Program-made: the position numbers and the translations under genes
Assembly: GCA_964418255.1 (NCBI GenBank)
Contig: CAYQKV010000008.1
Span: 1 to 64,000, forward strand
Direction: 5' to 3'
DNA from: CAG-1782 sp964418255
GTDB taxonomy: Bacteria > Bacillota > Clostridia > Christensenellales > DTU072
DNA: 64,000 nt
In this document: positions 54,005 through 62,404 of the stretch, piece by piece
How the letters are laid out: every line of letters starts with the position of its first letter
Position numbering within the stretch: the stretch's first letter is position 1
Notes under the pieces: model-generated
Told to the model about the DNA's origin: nothing
Databases searched by the model: none
What the model saw: the letters and a program-made list of their open reading frames with translations, nothing else

Positions 54005-54978
54005 TTATAAACAGAATTACCCGCAATCTTTTCCCCGACGTGCGTTTAGGCGGCTATACTATAGCCGCGGTTCAAAGTTATTTCTGCACGCTTAACGAAA
54101 TCGCGAGCATAGAAGACGCGATTTCCGACGGGGACGGGTTCTGTGTTATTTACGACGACGTTCCCCTCGTTACCGACGAATTTTTCGCTTCGCTATCCGT
54201 ACTTTGCCGAGAAAACGACTGCGCGTTTTCCGTAGGAGACGGCTTCTTTTCTCTCTCCCGATACGAACAAAAATTCCTTCCCTGCCCAGATAGCCGCGGA
54301 GAAAAATTCATCCCCGAAAACTATCCGCGGTTCCTTTCGGTTATCAATAAAAGAATTCTCGACGGACACAAAAAAAACGGCGTGATTATTTACGACGAAA
54401 ACTCGACTTTTATCGATTTTTCCGTCCATATCTGTTCAAAAGCCGTCATCCGTCCGTTCGTCACGGTATCGGGCTCGTCCTACGTAGGGTACGGCGCGTT
54501 TATCGGAGAACACAGCGTTGTTAAAAACGCGTCGGTCGGAGACGGTTGCCGCGTTCTCTCTTCCACCCTCGACTCCTGCCGCGTCGGAGACGGCACGACG
54601 GTAGGTCCCTACGCTTACTTGCGCAACGGCGCGACGGTGGGAAAAAACTGCCGTATCGGCGACTTTGTCGAGATAAAAAACAGCCGTCTCGGAGACGGTG
54701 TAAAGGCTTCTCACCTCGCCTATATCGGGGACGCCGAAGTTGGCGACGGCACCAACGTAGGTTGCGGCTCGGTGTTTTGCAACTACGACGGCAAAACGAA
54801 ACACCCTACTTCCGTCGGAAAAAACGTCTTTATCGGCGCAAACGTCAACCTCGTCGCTCCCATAACCGTAGGCGACGGCGCGTTTATCGCCGCGGGGGGA
54901 ACGGTGACGGAAGACGTCCCGCCCGACTCTTTCGTTATCGGGCGCTCTCGCCAAATAAACAAATCGCGCCCGAAATAA
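54001..54978 (+). CDS. glmU: GlmU-type glucosamine-1-phosphate acetyltransferase with degenerate uridylyltransferase domain
   Basis: 325 residues against ~450 for GlmU. Residues ~140-325 are a full left-handed beta-helix: GPYAYLRNGA with Arg208, EIK with Lys226, HLAYIGDAE with the catalytic His238, NYDGKTKHPT, and AGGTVTEDVP. The uridylyltransferase part is cut to ~130 residues: the N-terminal Gly-rich nucleotide loop is absent, while FCVIYDDVPLVTDEFF and INKRILDGHKKNGVII still echo GlmU. It should acetylate glucosamine-1-P from acetyl-CoA but not make UDP-GlcNAc, so a separate uridylyltransferase is needed. Overlaps glmM by ATGA. Confidence 0.85.
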   Translation: MIINRITRNLFPDVRLGGYTIAAVQSYFCTLNEIASIEDAISDGDGFCVIYDDVPLVTDEFFASLSVLCRENDCAFSVGDGFFSLSRYEQKFLPCPDSRGEKFIPENYPRFLSVINKRILDGHKKNGVIIYDENSTFIDFSVHICSKAVIRPFVTVSGSSYVGYGAFIGEHSVVKNASVGDGCRVLSSTLDSCRVGDGTTVGPYAYLRNGATVGKNCRIGDFVEIKNSRLGDGVKASHLAYIGDAEVGDGTNVGCGSVFCNYDGKTKHPTSVGKNVFIGANVNLVAPITVGDGAFIAAGGTVTEDVPPDSFVIGRSRQINKSRPK

Positions 54979-54996
54979 GGCGCGATTTTAGCTTTT
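54961..54996. terminator. Bidirectional terminator between the glmM operon and mnmG
   Basis: 10-bp perfect stem AAATCGCGCC/GGCGCGATTT (54961-54970 with 54979-54988) spanning the stop codon, T-rich sequence after it and A-rich bases before it. Confidence 0.8.
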
Positions 54997-55026
54997 TTTC
55001 AATAAATTTCGGATTTTTACCCAAAT

Positions 55027-56874
55027 TCATTTGTTATTGTCGAGGAAAATCATAAGCACGACTACGTCCGCGGGATTTACTCCGCTTATTCTCGACGCCT
55101 GCGCGAGGTTAATAGGTCGGATTTCTTTGAGTTTTTCCCGTGCTTCGTTGCGCAGACCCTCTATTTTGTCGTAATCGACGTCGGACGGCAGAACGCGTTT
55201 TTCCATTTTACGCATTTCTTTTATCGCCTGTTCCTGCTTAGCTAAGTACCCTGCGTATTTGATTTCCGTTTCCGCTTGTTTAAGTAAGAACCCGTATTCT
55301 TCGAATTCTTCGTCGATTTCCGTTAAAACCGAACAGTCGAGCGTAGTTCTCCTTAAAATATCCTCCGCGCTAATGCCGTTTTGCGGCAACGGTTCGTTCC
55401 GCTTATTAAACGCCTCCGCGCATTTTTCCGCCGTATAGTGCTTTTTGAGCTTTTTAAGAAGTTCTTCTTTTCTCTCTTTTTTCGCAAGAAACCGCGCGTA
55501 TCTTTCGTCGTCCACCAGTCCGATTTTTCTGCCGATTTCGGTAAGCCGCATATCCGCGTTGTCCTGCCTGAGTTGCAACCTGTACTCCGCTCTCGACGTC
55601 ATCATTCTGTACGGTTCTTCCGTGCCTTTCGTCACGAGGTCGTCGATAAGCACGCCTATGTAGGAAATATCCCGCGTAAGCACGAGTTCTTCCCTGTTTT
55701 CGATATAAAGCGCGGCGTTTATTCCCGCGATAAGCCCCTGCCCGGCGGCTTCCTCGTATCCGCTGCTTCCGTTTATCTGCCCCGCTAAATATAACCCTTT
55801 GACGGCTTTTACCCCGAGCGTGGGAAGCAACGCTTTCGGGTCGACGCAGTCGTATTCTATCGCATACCCATACCGCATAATGTGCGCGTTTTCCAGTCCC
55901 GCGACGGAATGAAGCATCTTTTCCTGTACGTCGAACGGAAGAGACGTGGACAGTCCCTGAACGTACATTTCCTCGTTGTTCATTCCTTCGGGTTCTATGA
56001 AAATCTGATGCCTGTCCTTGTCGGCGAACCTGACGACCTTCGTCTCTATCGACGGGCAGTATCTCGGTCCCGTTCCCGTTATCGCGCCGTTGTAAAGCGG
56101 GCTTCTGTCTAAATTGTCGAGAATGATTTTATGGGTTTCCGTATTTGTATATGTGAGATAACAAACCGCACTGTTTCTGACTTTTTCCTCGGTCATTTCG
56201 CTGAACGGATAAATGTCTTCGTCGCCTTTTTGCACGGTCATTTTGGAAAAATCGACGGTGTTTTTAAGTACGCGCATAGGCGTGCCCGTTTTGAACCTTC
56301 TCATAGGAAAACCCTTTTCCGCGAGATATTTTCCTAATCGCGTCGCGTTGCCGTAACCGTTGGGTCCGCAACTTTTACTGTACTCGCCTATTATAATTCT
56401 GCTGTCTAAGTAAACGCCGCTCGCAATAACGACGGCTTTGCACGAATACTCGTCGCCGAGCGCGGTTTTTACGCCGCAAACAACCCCGTTTTCGATTACG
56501 AGTTCGGTGACTTCGCTTTCCACTATATCGAGGTTTGGTTGTTTTTCCAGGCGGTTTTTCATCAGGCGGTGATATTCGTCTTTATCCACCTGATTACGAA
56601 GAGAATGAACCGCCGCGCCGTTGCCTAAGTTTAGCATACGGGTCTGTATCGTCGCCATATCCGCCACGATGCCCATCTGCCCGCCGAGCGCGTCTATCTC
56701 CCTTACTATATGTCCTTTCGCCGTCCCGCCGATATTCGGATTGCACGGCATAAACCCGAGCGCGTTAAGCGACAGGCTGACAAGCAGGGTTCTGTGTCCC
56801 TTTTTCGCCAACGCGAACGCGCTTTCTATTCCCGCGTGTCCGCCGCCGACTACTATTGCTTCGTATTCTTTCAT
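55027..56874 (-). CDS. mnmG: tRNA uridine 5-carboxymethylaminomethyl modification enzyme MnmG (GidA)
   Basis: With MnmE, installs the cmnm5 group on the wobble uridine of several tRNAs. 615 residues, full length. FAD site VVGGGHAGIESAFAL (9-23), MPCNPNIGGTAKGHIVREIDALGG, second Gly-rich GTGPRYCPSIETKVVRF, and C-terminal QASRISGVNPADV. The start shares a base with the yqeY stop. Last gene of the ileS-yqeY-mnmG run, which groups translation functions. mnmE is not in the window. Confidence 0.97.
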   Translation of the reverse strand: MKEYEAIVVGGGHAGIESAFALAKKGHRTLLVSLSLNALGFMPCNPNIGGTAKGHIVREIDALGGQMGIVADMATIQTRMLNLGNGAAVHSLRNQVDKDEYHRLMKNRLEKQPNLDIVESEVTELVIENGVVCGVKTALGDEYSCKAVVIASGVYLDSRIIIGEYSKSCGPNGYGNATRLGKYLAEKGFPMRRFKTGTPMRVLKNTVDFSKMTVQKGDEDIYPFSEMTEEKVRNSAVCYLTYTNTETHKIILDNLDRSPLYNGAITGTGPRYCPSIETKVVRFADKDRHQIFIEPEGMNNEEMYVQGLSTSLPFDVQEKMLHSVAGLENAHIMRYGYAIEYDCVDPKALLPTLGVKAVKGLYLAGQINGSSGYEEAAGQGLIAGINAALYIENREELVLTRDISYIGVLIDDLVTKGTEEPYRMMTSRAEYRLQLRQDNADMRLTEIGRKIGLVDDERYARFLAKKERKEELLKKLKKHYTAEKCAEAFNKRNEPLPQNGISAEDILRRTTLDCSVLTEIDEEFEEYGFLLKQAETEIKYAGYLAKQEQAIKEMRKMEKRVLPSDVDYDKIEGLRNEAREKLKEIRPINLAQASRISGVNPADVVVLMIFLDNNK

Positions 56875-57317
56875 TATTTCGTCGCAAGATGTTTTTCAAC
56901 CAGCGCGTTTACCTTCGCTTTGTCGAATTTTCCCGCTATCTGCGGCATTACCGCTTTGATTATCATTCCTTTCGTTCTCGGCGACGCGTCGGGATATACG
57001 TCCTCTTTTTCGATTATCGCCATAACCTCTTCTTCGCTCAGTTGTTTGGGAAGATAGGCTGAAAGTATCGCTATTTTTCCTTCCGCTTCCGCCGCTTTGT
57101 CGTCCGCTTTTCCTTTGCAGAATTCCATAACTTCGCGCTGAACTTTGATTTCTTTGGTTATTCCGTCGATAACTTCCGCGTCGCTTACGACGTGTCCCGC
57201 TTCCGACTTTTCTCTTTTCAGTATGTCCGCGATAATCGCTTCGAGCGCGTCTTTCGTCTTATGGTCGCCCGTTTTTCTCGCGTTTGTAAAATCGTTTCTT
57301 ATAGTGTCTTTTAACAT
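56874..57317 (-). CDS. yqeY: GatB/YqeY domain protein
   Basis: 147 residues, entirely the YqeY domain: helical N-terminus (IRNDFTNARKTGDHKTKDALEAI), QVEVMEFC-like middle, AEGKIAILSAYLPKQLSEEEVMAII and KGMIIKAVMPQIAGKFDKAKVNALVEKHL. The fold is the tRNA-binding tail of GatB; stand-alone copies may affect tRNA-dependent amidation or tRNA handling. Between ileS (33 bases upstream) and mnmG (TAATG overlap). Confidence 0.93.
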   Translation of the reverse strand: MLKDTIRNDFTNARKTGDHKTKDALEAIIADILKREKSEAGHVVSDAEVIDGITKEIKVQREVMEFCKGKADDKAAEAEGKIAILSAYLPKQLSEEEVMAIIEKEDVYPDASPRTKGMIIKAVMPQIAGKFDKAKVNALVEKHLATK

Positions 57318-57350
57318 CGTTATATCCTCTTTTTTGCGTTTTCCGTAATT

Positions 57351-60300
57351 TTACGCAAGTTTTAATTTAATCATAAGGTCGTGTCCGCAAATCGCGCAAC
57401 TTTCTTCCGTCGTCCCGTCGAGGTCGTCGCAAAGTTCGGTGCAGAGTATGTCGGCTTTTATCTTGTCCCCATAACTCTTCAACGCCTCCTTCCCCTCTTC
57501 GTCCGCGCAGAATATGCTCGCCTTTATGCGTTGTTCTACGGCAAACCCCGCGTCTTTACGCATTACCTGTATCTTTCTTATCGTCTCTCTGACAAATCCT
57601 TCGCAAAGCAGTTCTTTGGTAAGCCGCTTGTCGAGCGCGAGCGTAACCCCGCCCTCTTTGTCTACGGCAAATCCCTCTTTCGGTCTGTCGTGTTTGTCGA
57701 AAAGCGCGCTTTCGAGACCGGTGAATTCGCCTACGTTTACCGAATTTGCGTTATACCCTGCGCAAAGCGCCGCCATTCCCGCCGAATCCAACTCGTCTAC
57801 GAGCTTTTTCAGTTTCTGCGCTTCGCCTTTGAGTTTCGCCCCCGCAACGCGGAAGTTTACCGTAAAGTAATTTTCGTTGAAATCGCTTTCTTCCGCAAAC
57901 AAAACCTGTTTTACGTTAAGTTCTTCTTTGATTACGTCGATAAGAGGAAGAATAAGCTCTCTGTCTTTTTCTTCCGCCGCGATATACAGCGCGTTGAGCG
58001 GTTGTTTAACCTTAATCTGCGCCTCGTTTCTCATTCTCTGCGCCGCCGCGATTATCTTTCTCGCGGAATCCGTCTCTTCGAGTATGTTTCCGAAGTCGGG
58101 AATATCGAGCGCGGTCGGATATTTCGAAAGATGTACGCTTATGGGCGCGTCGGGTTCGATTTCCTTAACCGTATTGAGATAAATATGCTCGGTTACGAAA
58201 GGTATAATCGGAGCCATAATGCCTACGGTAGCCTTAATCGCGTTGTAAAGACACCAGTACGCGTTCATTTGGTCTTTTTTGTCCGTCGATTTCCAGAATC
58301 TCTTTCTGTTGATACGAATATACCAGTTGCTCACGTCGTCGGTGAACGATTCGAACTCCTTGATAACCGTCGCCGTGCGATAACTCTCCATTCCCGCCGT
58401 CGCCGCCGCGATAAACGCGTTCGTTCTCGCAAGCAACCACTTGTCGCTGTGCGTAAGCGTGTCAAAATCTATCTTGTGCGCCGCTATATCGGGATTGTCG
58501 AGGCTTGCGTAAAGATTAAAGAATACGTACACGTTCCAGAACGAAAGAATTTTTCGTCTCGCTTCGTCGGTGAGGTTATATCCGAAACGAACGTCGCCCG
58601 TAACGGGCGCAGAGCAGTACAGATACCTAATCGTATCCGCGCCCATTTTCTCCGCCGCTTCGTCGAATTTTATCATTTTTCCCGTCTTACTGAACTTCGT
58701 TCCGTCTTCCTGAATAACCGATGAATGGGTAACCACGCGTTCGTACGGCGCTTTTCCCGTAAGAACAACGCTCATAAACAGCAACGAATAGAACCAAAGC
58801 CTTATCTGCTCTTTCATTTCGATAACGAGTTCGCTCGGGAAGTTTTTCTCAAAATACTCTTTGTCGGTAAAATATTTTTTCGTGCTGAACGGCGTAATTC
58901 CCGCGTCCAGCCAGCAGTCCCCGACTTCGGGCACGCGTTCGACAAGCTCGCCGCACTTCGGACATCTTATTTTTATCTTGTCTATATACGGTCTGTGCAG
59001 ATGCGGAACTCCGTCGAGCGATTTGTTTTCGCTAAGTTCGATTAACTCTTCCTTGCTACCGACTACCGTAAGATGTCCGCATTTTTTGCAGGGATAGAAC
59101 GGCAACGGAAGTCCGTAAAAACGTTTTCTGCTGATATTCCAGTCGCCCATATTGTTGAGCCAGTCAACCATTCGTTTCCCCGCGAAATCGGGTTCCCACT
59201 TAACGCTGTTCGCCGCTTCGATGAGCGCGGGTTTAAGCGTTTCCGTCGCTATGCTCCATTCGTCTACGAGTTTGAACACGACTTCGTGTTTGCACCTCCA
59301 GCAATGCGGATAACTGTGCTCGATTACCTCGGTCTTGTAAAGCGTTCCCCTTTCGGTCATTATACTTACGACCGTGTCGAGCACTTCGTTCGTTCTCATT
59401 CCCGAAAGCGGTCCGAACCCTTCGAGAATAACCCCGTTGTCGTCAATCGGGCAGATTTGCGGAAGATTGAGACGTTTACCGAGCTCGAAGTCCTCCGCGC
59501 CGCAACCCGGCGCGATATGAACCACGCCCGTTCCTTCGGTCGCGTCGACGTCTTCCCACGCTACGATTTTATGCGTGAAATTCTGTACGGAAAACTCGGG
59601 GAAAACCGTCGTGTATTCCTTGCCGACAAGCTCGCTTCCTTTGAACTCGTCGAGTACGGTTATTATGTCGCCTTTGAGTTTACCCAAAGCGTTTTTGCCG
59701 ATAATGAGGTTACATTCGTCGCTCTTAACCTTAACGCGAACGTAGTCTATTTCGGGATTAACCGCGAGAGCAACGTTGCTCGTAAGCGTCCACGGCGTGG
59801 TCGTCCACACGGTGAGTTTGTCGTTTGTTCCCGAAATTCTGAGCTTGCCGTAAATGGAAGTGTGCTTTACGTCTTTATAGCTTCCGCTCATTTCGTGCTC
59901 GCTGAGGCTGGTTCCGCAACGGGGACACCAGGGCATAGGACGGTGACTCTTGACAAGCACGCCCTTTTCGTGACAAACTTTGAGAAAATGCCAGATACTC
60001 GTTATGTTGAGGTCGGTGTTGGTAAAATAACTGTGTTCCCAGTCCATCCACTGCCCGAGACGCTTGCTCTGCTCGGTAATAACTCCCGAAAACTTTCTGA
60101 CCCTCGCCATACATTTTTCCGTGAATTTGTCCATTCCGTATTCGAGTATGCCGCGCTTGTCCTGAACGCCGATTTCCTTTTCCGTCTCGACTTCGACCCA
60201 TAAGCCCTGCGAATCGAACCCGTTCTGGTACTGGCAGCTCTTGCCGTGCATCGCGTTGTACCGAATAAACGCGTCTTTAAGCGTTCTGCCCCAGGCGTGG

Positions 60301-60467
60301 TGTATGCCCATCGCGTTGTTGGCGGTTATCGGTCCGTCGAGAAATCTGAACCGCTCGCCGTTCTCGTTCTGTTTGACGAGTTTCTCAAAACATTTGTTTT
60401 CCTCCCAATACTTCATAACAGCGTGTTCCGCCGCGATAAAGTCGGGAGTGGGATTTTCCTTTCGCAT
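57351..60467 (-). CDS. ileS: Isoleucine--tRNA ligase, variant signature type
   Basis: Class Ia synthetase charging tRNA-Ile. 1038 residues. GPITANNAMGIHHAWGRT places GIHH (54-57) where HIGH is expected, and the KMSKS loop is KFSKTGK near residue 600. CP1 editing domain (VWTTTPWTLTSNVALAV, with the conserved Thr-rich loop), a MPWCPRCGTSLSEHEM zinc-type motif, and the WFYSLLFMS catalytic block support Ile. The C-terminal domain is long, as in the IleRS2-like group that is less sensitive to mupirocin. I know related IleRS with GVHHAWGRT, so the change is a lineage feature. First gene of ileS-yqeY-mnmG; no T-box fits in the 56 bases upstream. Confidence 0.9.
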   Translation of the reverse strand: MRKENPTPDFIAAEHAVMKYWEENKCFEKLVKQNENGERFRFLDGPITANNAMGIHHAWGRTLKDAFIRYNAMHGKSCQYQNGFDSQGLWVEVETEKEIGVQDKRGILEYGMDKFTEKCMARVRKFSGVITEQSKRLGQWMDWEHSYFTNTDLNITSIWHFLKVCHEKGVLVKSHRPMPWCPRCGTSLSEHEMSGSYKDVKHTSIYGKLRISGTNDKLTVWTTTPWTLTSNVALAVNPEIDYVRVKVKSDECNLIIGKNALGKLKGDIITVLDEFKGSELVGKEYTTVFPEFSVQNFTHKIVAWEDVDATEGTGVVHIAPGCGAEDFELGKRLNLPQICPIDDNGVILEGFGPLSGMRTNEVLDTVVSIMTERGTLYKTEVIEHSYPHCWRCKHEVVFKLVDEWSIATETLKPALIEAANSVKWEPDFAGKRMVDWLNNMGDWNISRKRFYGLPLPFYPCKKCGHLTVVGSKEELIELSENKSLDGVPHLHRPYIDKIKIRCPKCGELVERVPEVGDCWLDAGITPFSTKKYFTDKEYFEKNFPSELVIEMKEQIRLWFYSLLFMSVVLTGKAPYERVVTHSSVIQEDGTKFSKTGKMIKFDEAAEKMGADTIRYLYCSAPVTGDVRFGYNLTDEARRKILSFWNVYVFFNLYASLDNPDIAAHKIDFDTLTHSDKWLLARTNAFIAAATAGMESYRTATVIKEFESFTDDVSNWYIRINRKRFWKSTDKKDQMNAYWCLYNAIKATVGIMAPIIPFVTEHIYLNTVKEIEPDAPISVHLSKYPTALDIPDFGNILEETDSARKIIAAAQRMRNEAQIKVKQPLNALYIAAEEKDRELILPLIDVIKEELNVKQVLFAEESDFNENYFTVNFRVAGAKLKGEAQKLKKLVDELDSAGMAALCAGYNANSVNVGEFTGLESALFDKHDRPKEGFAVDKEGGVTLALDKRLTKELLCEGFVRETIRKIQVMRKDAGFAVEQRIKASIFCADEEGKEALKSYGDKIKADILCTELCDDLDGTTEESCAICGHDLMIKLKLA

Positions 60468-60523
60468 TATATTTCGTTCCTCCGTAAGATAACTTGTATT
60501 TTCGATAAATTTTTATAAAACTT

Positions 60524-62125
60524 TTAATAGCTCTCCCAAAGATGATAACCGTTCGGGTCGAGCCCTTTATATTTCATCTCCGATTTTATATGCCCCACTC
60601 CGGGGTCTTTCGCCGTGCCCTCGGGCACAAGCGCTTCGAGCACGTATACCGCGGTCGCCTGATTAAATAACCCCGTCGCGTCCGCCGCGCCCGCGTAAAC
60701 GTCCGCGCTGTCGACGTAAATCGTCGCAAGGTTCGTGCAGGACTTGAACGCGTCGAGCCCTATCGTTTTTACGCTCCCGCCGATTTTTATTTCTTTAAGT
60801 CCCGTGTTCTTGAACGCCCCCGAACCTATCTTTACAAGATTTTCCGGAAGAACGACCGAGGTAAGCAACGAACAACGAACGAACGCGTCTGTCGGAATTT
60901 CCGTTACCCCGTCTCCCGCGAAAATCACGGAAGTAAGTTTCGAACACGAACTGAACGCTCCCTCTCCTATCTCGTTAAGCGTGGCGGGAAGAACGACCGA
61001 GTTTGTCACCGTCGCGCCATCGGCGGATACCGTATCCTGTCCGAGAACGGGATTGCCGCTGAACGCGTATGCTCCTATCTTTTCAAGCGCGTCCCGCGTA
61101 AATCTGAGCGTAGTTAAATTTGTCATAAGGGAGAACGATTCCTCGCCGATTTCCGTTATCCCGCCCGAAACCGTCACCGATTGCAACGAAGAACAGGACT
61201 TAAACGCGTAATCGGGAATTACTCCGTCCCCTTTGATTTCGAGAAAAGCAAGAGAGGCGGGCACGGCAAAAGAATAAACCGTACCGTTTACCGTCGCTTT
61301 CTGCGCGCCGTCGCCGTCTCCGAACATACTGCCGAAAAAGTTTGATTTAACGTCGCCCCCGACCGAATACGGCAACCCTATCGAAAAATATCTGAGCACG
61401 CTGCATCCGAAAAACGCCCCTTGCCCGATTTTCGTCGCCGAAGCGGGAAGATAGAGTTCGCGTAAAGACGAACAGCCTTCGAACGCGCCCGAACCGATTT
61501 TTACGATTTTTTCTCCGCAGGAAAAATTATCGAGAGAAGCACAACCCTTGAACGCGTTCGCGCCGATTTCCGTCACTTCCGACGAAAGAATTACGTTGGT
61601 GAGTATTTCCGCGCCGCGTAAAAAGTTGTCGCCTATCTTAGTAACTCCCGAAGCCGTTTCGAACCGCCGCACAAACGGAATGAACCTCGCCCAGGGCTGA
61701 TTGTTTTCGCCGTAATCGGCTGTCGCGCCCGAGCCGTCCACAATAAGATTATACGTTTTTTCTCCCGTACTCGTGGAGGTATACTTGTATAAATAAACGC
61801 TTACGCTTCCGCTGTCCCATTCCGCTTCGCCTTTCTCTCTGTCTCCGCAAACCGCGCAAACGTGATTGGCGTAGGCGTGAGGAGTGTACTCGTTGTCGGG
61901 TTCGGACTTAGTCGCGCCGCATTTAACGCAGACAAAATCTATTCTGCCGTAAGCAATGCAGGTTCCGCTTACCGCCGCGCTTTTTTCCCAGACGTGAGTG
62001 CATTCTTCCGTCGGAGTTTCGCCGTCATCGGGGTCGTCGGACTGCGGATTGCACGCGGATAACGTCGCCAACAACGCGACGATTGCCGCAAAGAGAATAA
62101 ACCCTCTCAAAATCTTTTTACTCAT
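60524..62125 (-). CDS. BspA-type leucine-rich-repeat lipoprotein
   Basis: 533 residues. Signal peptide with lipobox LSAC (Cys25). A small Cys-rich segment (residues ~40-100: HVWEKSAAVSGTCIAYG, CVKCGATK, HVCAVCGD) looks like zinc- or disulfide-linked knuckles typical of clostridial surface proteins. From ~150 to ~500 there are about eleven LRR_5 units (IGDNFLRGAEILTNVIL, IGANAFKGCASLDNF, IGEGAFSSCSKLTSVIF, IGLDAFKSCTNLATIYV). AAGGAG precedes ATG. A smaller relative of the LRR lipoprotein at 22276-25497. Ligand unknown. Confidence 0.87.
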   Translation of the reverse strand: MSKKILRGFILFAAIVALLATLSACNPQSDDPDDGETPTEECTHVWEKSAAVSGTCIAYGRIDFVCVKCGATKSEPDNEYTPHAYANHVCAVCGDREKGEAEWDSGSVSVYLYKYTSTSTGEKTYNLIVDGSGATADYGENNQPWARFIPFVRRFETASGVTKIGDNFLRGAEILTNVILSSEVTEIGANAFKGCASLDNFSCGEKIVKIGSGAFEGCSSLRELYLPASATKIGQGAFFGCSVLRYFSIGLPYSVGGDVKSNFFGSMFGDGDGAQKATVNGTVYSFAVPASLAFLEIKGDGVIPDYAFKSCSSLQSVTVSGGITEIGEESFSLMTNLTTLRFTRDALEKIGAYAFSGNPVLGQDTVSADGATVTNSVVLPATLNEIGEGAFSSCSKLTSVIFAGDGVTEIPTDAFVRCSLLTSVVLPENLVKIGSGAFKNTGLKEIKIGGSVKTIGLDAFKSCTNLATIYVDSADVYAGAADATGLFNQATAVYVLEALVPEGTAKDPGVGHIKSEMKYKGLDPNGYHLWESY

Positions 62126-62197
62126 AACCCGTTCTCCTTCCGTTCCGACGTTTTTCTAAACGCAATATGCGTGCACGCGCGGTTATGTTTATTTATT

Positions 62198-62226
62198 ATT
62201 ATAATAATATAAAATCGCTTTGTCAA
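62198..62226 (-). promoter_or_regulatory. Consensus sigma-A promoter of the LRR lipoprotein gene
   Basis: Minus strand TTGACA (62226-62221), 17-base spacer, TATAAT (62203-62198), ~65 bases upstream of ATG. The downstream ileS run may share it. Confidence 0.85.
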
Positions 62227-62328
62227 TTCTTAATCGCCGTAAACGTCGACTTAAAACGGCGACTTAACCCGTAAAGTAAACAAGCGTTTTTTCTTTTTCC
62301 TTAAATTACCGAAAATGCAAATCCTCTC

Positions 62329-62357
62329 TTGAAAAAAAATCTGCGTCGTGGTAAACT
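62329..62357 (+). promoter_or_regulatory. Sigma-A promoter of the GH13 gene
   Basis: TTGAAA at 62329-62334, 17-base spacer, TAAACT at 62352-62357; the ATG follows AAAAGGAGA ~40 bases later. Divergent from the LRR lipoprotein promoter. Confidence 0.7.
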
Positions 62358-62404
62358 GTTTTCGAGCACAAAATCGTTTTGAAATTTACGAAAAGGAGAA
62401 TTTT

